From contig NZ_KZ984553.1 in the NCBI RefSeq assembly GCF_003574445.1, positions 1 to 64,000 of the forward strand: a stretch of DNA of 64,000 bases. Reading direction: 5' to 3'. A program made the position numbers and the translations under genes. Shown piece after piece: positions 60,608 to 64,000 of the stretch (positions are counted from its first letter, which is position 1; every line of letters begins with the position of its first letter). A model generated the notes under the pieces. It made no database searches, was not told where the DNA came from, and saw nothing but the letters and a program-made list of their open reading frames with translations. Source of the DNA: Streptomyces sp. YIM 130001 (GTDB lineage: Bacteria; Actinomycetota; Actinomycetes; Streptomycetales; Streptomycetaceae).

Positions 60608-61726
60608 GTGTCTGCCCACCGTTCCACCCGTACCACCCTGCGCCGCACTGTCGCCTTGGCCGCCGCCCTGCCCGTGCTCGCCCTGACCGCCACCGCGTGC
60701 GGGTACGGATCCGAAGGCTCGGACGACAAGGAGAAGGTGGCCGCCGAGGGCAAGAAGGTCGACGGTCTCGACGAGATCAACGTCGGCTACTTCCCCAACG
60801 TCACCCACTCCACCGCGCTCGCGGGCCTTCAGGAAGGCCTCTTCCAGAAGGAACTGGGCGGCACGAAGATCAAGACCCAGACCTTCAACGCCGGTCCGTC
60901 CGCGATCGAGGCGCTCAACGCCAAGTCCGTGGACGTCACCTGGATCGGCCCGTCGCCCTCGATCAACGGCTACACCAAGTCCAAGGGCCAGAACCTGCGC
61001 ATCATCGCCGGCTCCGGATCCGGCGGCGTCTCCCTGGTCGTGAACCCCAAGAAGGTCAAGTCCCTGGCCGACCTCAAGGGCAAGCGGATCGCCACCCCGC
61101 AGCTCGGCAACACCCAGGACGTGGCGCTGCTCAACTACCTGTCGGAGAAGGGCCTCAAGGTCGACGCGAACACGGGCAAGGGCGATGTGACCGTGGTCCG
61201 GCAGGACAACAAGGAGATCCCGGCGTCCCTCGAGTCCGGTTCCCTCGACGGCGCCTGGGTGCCCGAGCCGACCGCCTCCAAGCTGGTCTCGGGCGGCGGC
61301 AAGGTACTGCTCGACGAGAAGAAGCTGTGGAAGGACGGCAAGTTCGTCATCACGAACCTGATCGTCCGCCAGCAGTTCCTCAAGGAGCACCCGAAGGCCG
61401 TCGAGGCGCTGCTGCGCGGCACGGTGAAGACCAACGCGTGGATCGCCGACAACCCCGAGGACGCCAAAGCCGCGGTCAACGCCCGGCTCAAGAAGGACTC
61501 CGGCCAGGCGCTGCCCGCCGAGGTGCTCGACCCCGCGTTCAAGAACGTCGAGACGCTGAACGACCCGCTGGCCTCGACCCTGCGCGACCAGGCCGACCAC
61601 GCCGTCAAGGCAGGTCTGCTGGAGGACCCGCTGCTCGAGGGCATCTACGATCTGCGTCCGCTGAACAAGGTCCTGAAGGCAGAGGGCGAGCCGACCGTCG
61701 ACGACGCCGGTCTCGGCGCCAAGTAA
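60608..61726 (+). CDS. Sulfonate/taurine-type ABC transporter substrate-binding lipoprotein
   Basis: A 372-residue secreted binding protein. A twin-basic start (TTLRRTVALAA), a hydrophobic core and the lipobox LTATAC place the lipidated cysteine at residue 31. The mature part shows INVGYFPNVTHSTALAGLQ and SAIEALNAKSVDVTWIGPSP, the SsuA/TauA (NMT1-like) fold. It would capture aliphatic sulfonates or taurine at the membrane and hand them to the transporter encoded downstream. The GTG at 60608 has GAGGGG about 11 bases upstream; an earlier GTG adds 11 residues. Confidence 0.88.
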   Translation: MSAHRSTRTTLRRTVALAAALPVLALTATACGYGSEGSDDKEKVAAEGKKVDGLDEINVGYFPNVTHSTALAGLQEGLFQKELGGTKIKTQTFNAGPSAIEALNAKSVDVTWIGPSPSINGYTKSKGQNLRIIAGSGSGGVSLVVNPKKVKSLADLKGKRIATPQLGNTQDVALLNYLSEKGLKVDANTGKGDVTVVRQDNKEIPASLESGSLDGAWVPEPTASKLVSGGGKVLLDEKKLWKDGKFVITNLIVRQQFLKEHPKAVEALLRGTVKTNAWIADNPEDAKAAVNARLKKDSGQALPAEVLDPAFKNVETLNDPLASTLRDQADHAVKAGLLEDPLLEGIYDLRPLNKVLKAEGEPTVDDAGLGAK

Positions 61727-61765
61727 CCGACCCGCAGACCGGAACGCCCTCAGGAGGTGAGGCCC

Positions 61766-62566
61766 ATGGCCACCGCACTCGTCAAGCAGGCCGACGCGCA
61801 GGACGCCGCCGGCACGGCGCCGTTCGCCGCCCGGATCGACCACGTGTCCAAGTCGTTCGGCCGGGGTGGTGCCCAGCAGCTCGTCCTCGACGACATCGCA
61901 CTCGATGTCGCGCCCGGCGAGTTCGTGACGCTGCTGGGGGCTTCCGGCTGCGGCAAGTCCACCCTCCTGAACCTGGTCGCAGGACTCGACAAGCCGTCCG
62001 CCGGTGCCATCGAGGTGCCCGGCGGGCGGCCGGCCCTGATGTTCCAGGAGCATGCGCTGTTCCCCTGGCTGACGGCCGGCAAGAACATCGAACTCGCCCT
62101 CAAGATGCGGGGGATGCCCAAGCAGGAGCGTCCCGACGAGGCGGAGCGTCTCCTCGAGACGGTCCGTCTCAAGGGGGCCCACGGCAAGCGGGTGCACGAG
62201 CTGTCGGGCGGTATGCGGCAGCGCGTCGCGCTTGCCCGTGCCCTCGCCCAGGACAGTCAACTGCTCCTGATGGACGAGCCGTTCGCCGCGCTCGACGCCA
62301 TCACCCGGGACGTGCTCCACGACGAGCTCACCCGTATCTGGTCCGAGACGGACGTCTCGGTCCTCTTCGTCACCCACAACGTCCGCGAGGCGGTTCGGCT
62401 CGCTCAACGTGTCGTCCTCCTTTCGTCCCGTCCTGGACGTATCGCCCGTGAGTGGCAGGTCGACATCCCGCACCCGCGCCGGATCGAGGATTCCCAAGTG
62501 GCCGACCTGTCCGTAGAGATCACCGAGCAGCTGCGGGGGGAGATCCGCCGTCATGGCCAGCACTGA
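61766..62566 (+). CDS. ABC transporter ATP-binding protein (SsuB/TauB type)
   Basis: A 266-residue ATPase. Walker A is GASGCGKST, the signature is ELSGGMRQRVALARAL, Walker B is LLLMDEPFAALD, and the switch His is in VTHNVREAV. The family pattern matches nitrate/sulfonate/taurine importers. AGGAGGTG seven bases before the ATG is the best ribosome site in this operon. The 3' end overlaps the permease gene by 14 bp. It powers import of the ligand bound by the preceding lipoprotein. Confidence 0.93.
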   Translation: MATALVKQADAQDAAGTAPFAARIDHVSKSFGRGGAQQLVLDDIALDVAPGEFVTLLGASGCGKSTLLNLVAGLDKPSAGAIEVPGGRPALMFQEHALFPWLTAGKNIELALKMRGMPKQERPDEAERLLETVRLKGAHGKRVHELSGGMRQRVALARALAQDSQLLLMDEPFAALDAITRDVLHDELTRIWSETDVSVLFVTHNVREAVRLAQRVVLLSSRPGRIAREWQVDIPHPRRIEDSQVADLSVEITEQLRGEIRRHGQH

Positions 62567-63539
62567 GACACGGACCGGGGAGAACCCCGGTCCCCCGGAC
62601 GACACCGAAGCCGGAACGCCGGCTGCCGACGCCGCCTCCGCCACGGACGTGAAGTCCGACGGCGGCAGGGCTCCCCGAACGGGTTCCGACGACGGGCTCG
62701 AGGCCGGCCTCGACGCTCTGGAGACCAAGACGTCCGAACGTGTGCCGTTCGGCCGCATCCTGCTGTCCAAGGCGGTGCCGCCGCTGGTGGCGGTGATCCT
62801 GGTGATCACGATCTGGCAGCTGGCCGCGATCTCCGACGTGAAGCCGGACTACGTGCTTCCTGGACCGCTCGACGTGGCCGGGTCCATCAAGGACATGTGG
62901 CTCGAGGGCACGTTGCTCGGCTACATCTGGACCTCCGTCTCTCGTGGCGCTCTCGGATTCCTGGTGTCGGTGGCGGTCGGTACCCCGCTGGGTCTGCTCG
63001 TGGCCCGGGTCAAGCCCGTGCGGGCCGCGATCGGACCGATCCTGTCCGGTCTGCAGTCCCTGCCCTCGGTGGCCTGGGTGCCTGCGGCGATCATCTGGTT
63101 CGGTCTGACCGACGCGACGATCTACGCGGTGGTCCTGCTCGGCGCAGTCCCCTCGATCGCGAACGGTCTGGTGGCCGGCGTCGACCAGATCCCGCCGCTG
63201 TATCTGCGGGCGGGCCGGGTGATCGGCGCGACCGGGATCCAGGGCGTACGGCACGTCCTGTTGCCGGCGGCCCTGCCGGGCTATCTGGCAGGCCTGAAGC
63301 AGGGCTGGGCGTTCTCCTGGCGCTCGCTGATGGCAGCCGAACTGATCGCCAACTCCCCAGATCTGGGCACCGGACTCGGTCAGCTGATGGAGAACTTCCG
63401 CACCTACAGCGACATGTCCGGCGTCCTGGCCACCATCCTGCTGATCCTGATCGTCGGCATCGGCATCGACCTCCTCTTCTTCTCTCCCCTGGAACGCCGT
63501 GTACTGCGCAGCAGGGGCCTGCTCACCCGGAACTTCTGA
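62553..63539 (+). CDS. ABC transporter permease (SsuC/TauC type)
   Basis: A 328-residue membrane permease. After a 60-residue acidic, disordered N-terminus, about six transmembrane segments follow (from IRLL-type residue 70 on). The EAA-like loop is seen as GRVIGATGIQGVRHVLLPAALPG, split around the coupling helix. It forms the channel of the sulfonate importer. The start lies inside the ATPase gene, and the stop overlaps the next start (TGATG). Confidence 0.9.
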   Translation: MASTETRTGENPGPPDDTEAGTPAADAASATDVKSDGGRAPRTGSDDGLEAGLDALETKTSERVPFGRILLSKAVPPLVAVILVITIWQLAAISDVKPDYVLPGPLDVAGSIKDMWLEGTLLGYIWTSVSRGALGFLVSVAVGTPLGLLVARVKPVRAAIGPILSGLQSLPSVAWVPAAIIWFGLTDATIYAVVLLGAVPSIANGLVAGVDQIPPLYLRAGRVIGATGIQGVRHVLLPAALPGYLAGLKQGWAFSWRSLMAAELIANSPDLGTGLGQLMENFRTYSDMSGVLATILLILIVGIGIDLLFFSPLERRVLRSRGLLTRNF

Positions 63540-64000
63540 TGCCCTTCTCCTCCCCCGTACTCCTCGTCGTCGCCCACGGCAGCCGCGATCCCCGGCATGC
63601 CGCAACCGTGCACGCCCTGGTGCGGCGGGTCCGGGCCGAACGCCCGCATCTGCGCGTGGAGACCGCGTTCCTGGAGTTCAACGCACCGTCCGTGCCGCGT
63701 GCCCTGGAGGCGATCGCCGCGGACGGTGTGCGGGACGTGGTGGCTCTCCCGCTGCTGCTCACCCGCGCCTTCCACGCGAAGACGGATATTCCTGCCGTCC
63801 TGCACGAGGCCGTGTCCCGACTGCCGCAGCTCACGGTGCGCCAAGCCGAGGTGCTGGGGCCCTCGCCGCTGCTGCAGTCGGCCCTGGACCGCCGCCTCGC
63901 CGAGGCCGGCGTGCGGGCCGGCGACAAGAGCACGACCGGGGTGGTACTCGCCTCGGCCGGCTCCTCCGACCCGGAGGCGATCGCAGTGATCGCAGAAATC
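63539..64000 (+). CDS. Sirohydrochlorin chelatase (CbiX/SirB family), truncated by the window end
   Basis: At least 154 residues, running off the right edge. VVAHGSRDPRHAATVHALV at the start holds the metal-binding His, and LPLLLTRAFHAKTDIP the second. The class inserts Fe2+ (or Co2+) into sirohydrochlorin to make siroheme, the cofactor of the sulfite reductase at the head of the operon. This makes ferrochelatase the likelier activity. It overlaps the permease stop (TGATG). Confidence 0.88.
   Translation, partial: MPFSSPVLLVVAHGSRDPRHAATVHALVRRVRAERPHLRVETAFLEFNAPSVPRALEAIAADGVRDVVALPLLLTRAFHAKTDIPAVLHEAVSRLPQLTVRQAEVLGPSPLLQSALDRRLAEAGVRAGDKSTTGVVLASAGSSDPEAIAVIAEI

Noticed and set aside
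57329..62809. A very long open frame (1826 codons) on the minus strand, antisense to the sulfur operon
   Set aside because: It runs against seven well-supported genes, is low in complexity and has no recognisable domain. Such antisense frames are expected where third-position G+C is extreme.

Overview
The window is a stretch of a Streptomyces-type actinomycete chromosome. G+C and third-position G+C are very high, there are GTG and TTG starts, and the gene content is typical of the genus: a PucR regulator, DUF2637 and DUF456 membrane proteins, SpoIIE/STAS/RsbW-type regulators, F420-type enzymes, and an actinobacterial sulfur operon behind a short leader peptide. I see no rRNA, tRNA, CRISPR array, insertion sequence or prophage. 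This looks like chromosome with local repeat-driven scars, not a mobile island.

Layout. 1-5.3 kb: a TetR regulator, then a GAF/LuxR regulator divergent from an acyl-CoA synthetase, with a second fatty-acyl-CoA ligase convergent to it. 5.5-7.8 kb: an overlapping three-gene membrane-lipid operon (OlsB-like N-acyltransferase, PlsC-type O-acyltransferase, DedA protein) that probably makes ornithine lipids. 7.8-11.1 kb: a winged-helix protein, a small membrane protein divergent from a TetR regulator, and a tandem universal stress protein. 11.4-15.3 kb: an NCS2 purine permease divergent from a PucR regulator across 686 bp. 15.3-16.6 kb: a decayed stretch with a 49-bp duplication, the C-terminal remnant of an FAD monooxygenase and a degenerate short repeat. 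16.6-22.4 kb: a TPR protein, a PrmC-like methyltransferase, a GntR regulator, an FhuF-like iron-sulfur reductase behind an iron box, a DUF2637 protein and an RsbW-like ATPase. 22.6-34.6 kb: a GH38 alpha-mannosidase, a PoxB-type pyruvate oxidase, a PP2C-like phosphatase and a large secreted subtilisin divergent from its likely regulator. 34.7-39.5 kb: DUF456, an F420-type PPOX enzyme, Ogt and an Ada/AlkA fusion (DNA alkylation repair, separated by a 41-bp tandem repeat), and RsgA with an upstream 23-codon ORF. 39.5-54.3 kb: signalling and housekeeping genes (SpoIIE phosphatase, STAS protein, PAP2-lipid kinase fusion, cupins, an Sfp-type phosphopantetheinyl transferase, two AraC regulators, BrkB, an AidB-like acyl-CoA dehydrogenase with a GAF regulator, GNAT).

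54.6-64.0 kb is the clearest functional unit, an assimilatory sulfate and sulfonate operon. A 27-residue leader peptide comes first. It is followed by sulfite reductase, a 59-residue zinc ribbon, CysH, CysC, CysD, CysN, a substrate-binding lipoprotein, an ABC ATPase and permease for sulfonates, and a sirohydrochlorin chelatase that runs off the window. Most neighbours overlap by 1-4 bp, so translation is probably coupled. Together they import a sulfur source, activate sulfate, reduce it to sulfide and supply the siroheme cofactor.

The most interesting items are the leader peptide and its hairpins, the unexplained two-gene locus at 43.4-45.6 kb, the 23-codon ORF in front of rsgA, the altered glycosylase active site in the Ada/AlkA fusion, and several precise tandem repeats between genes. 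All functional calls come from reading the translations; no database search was run.
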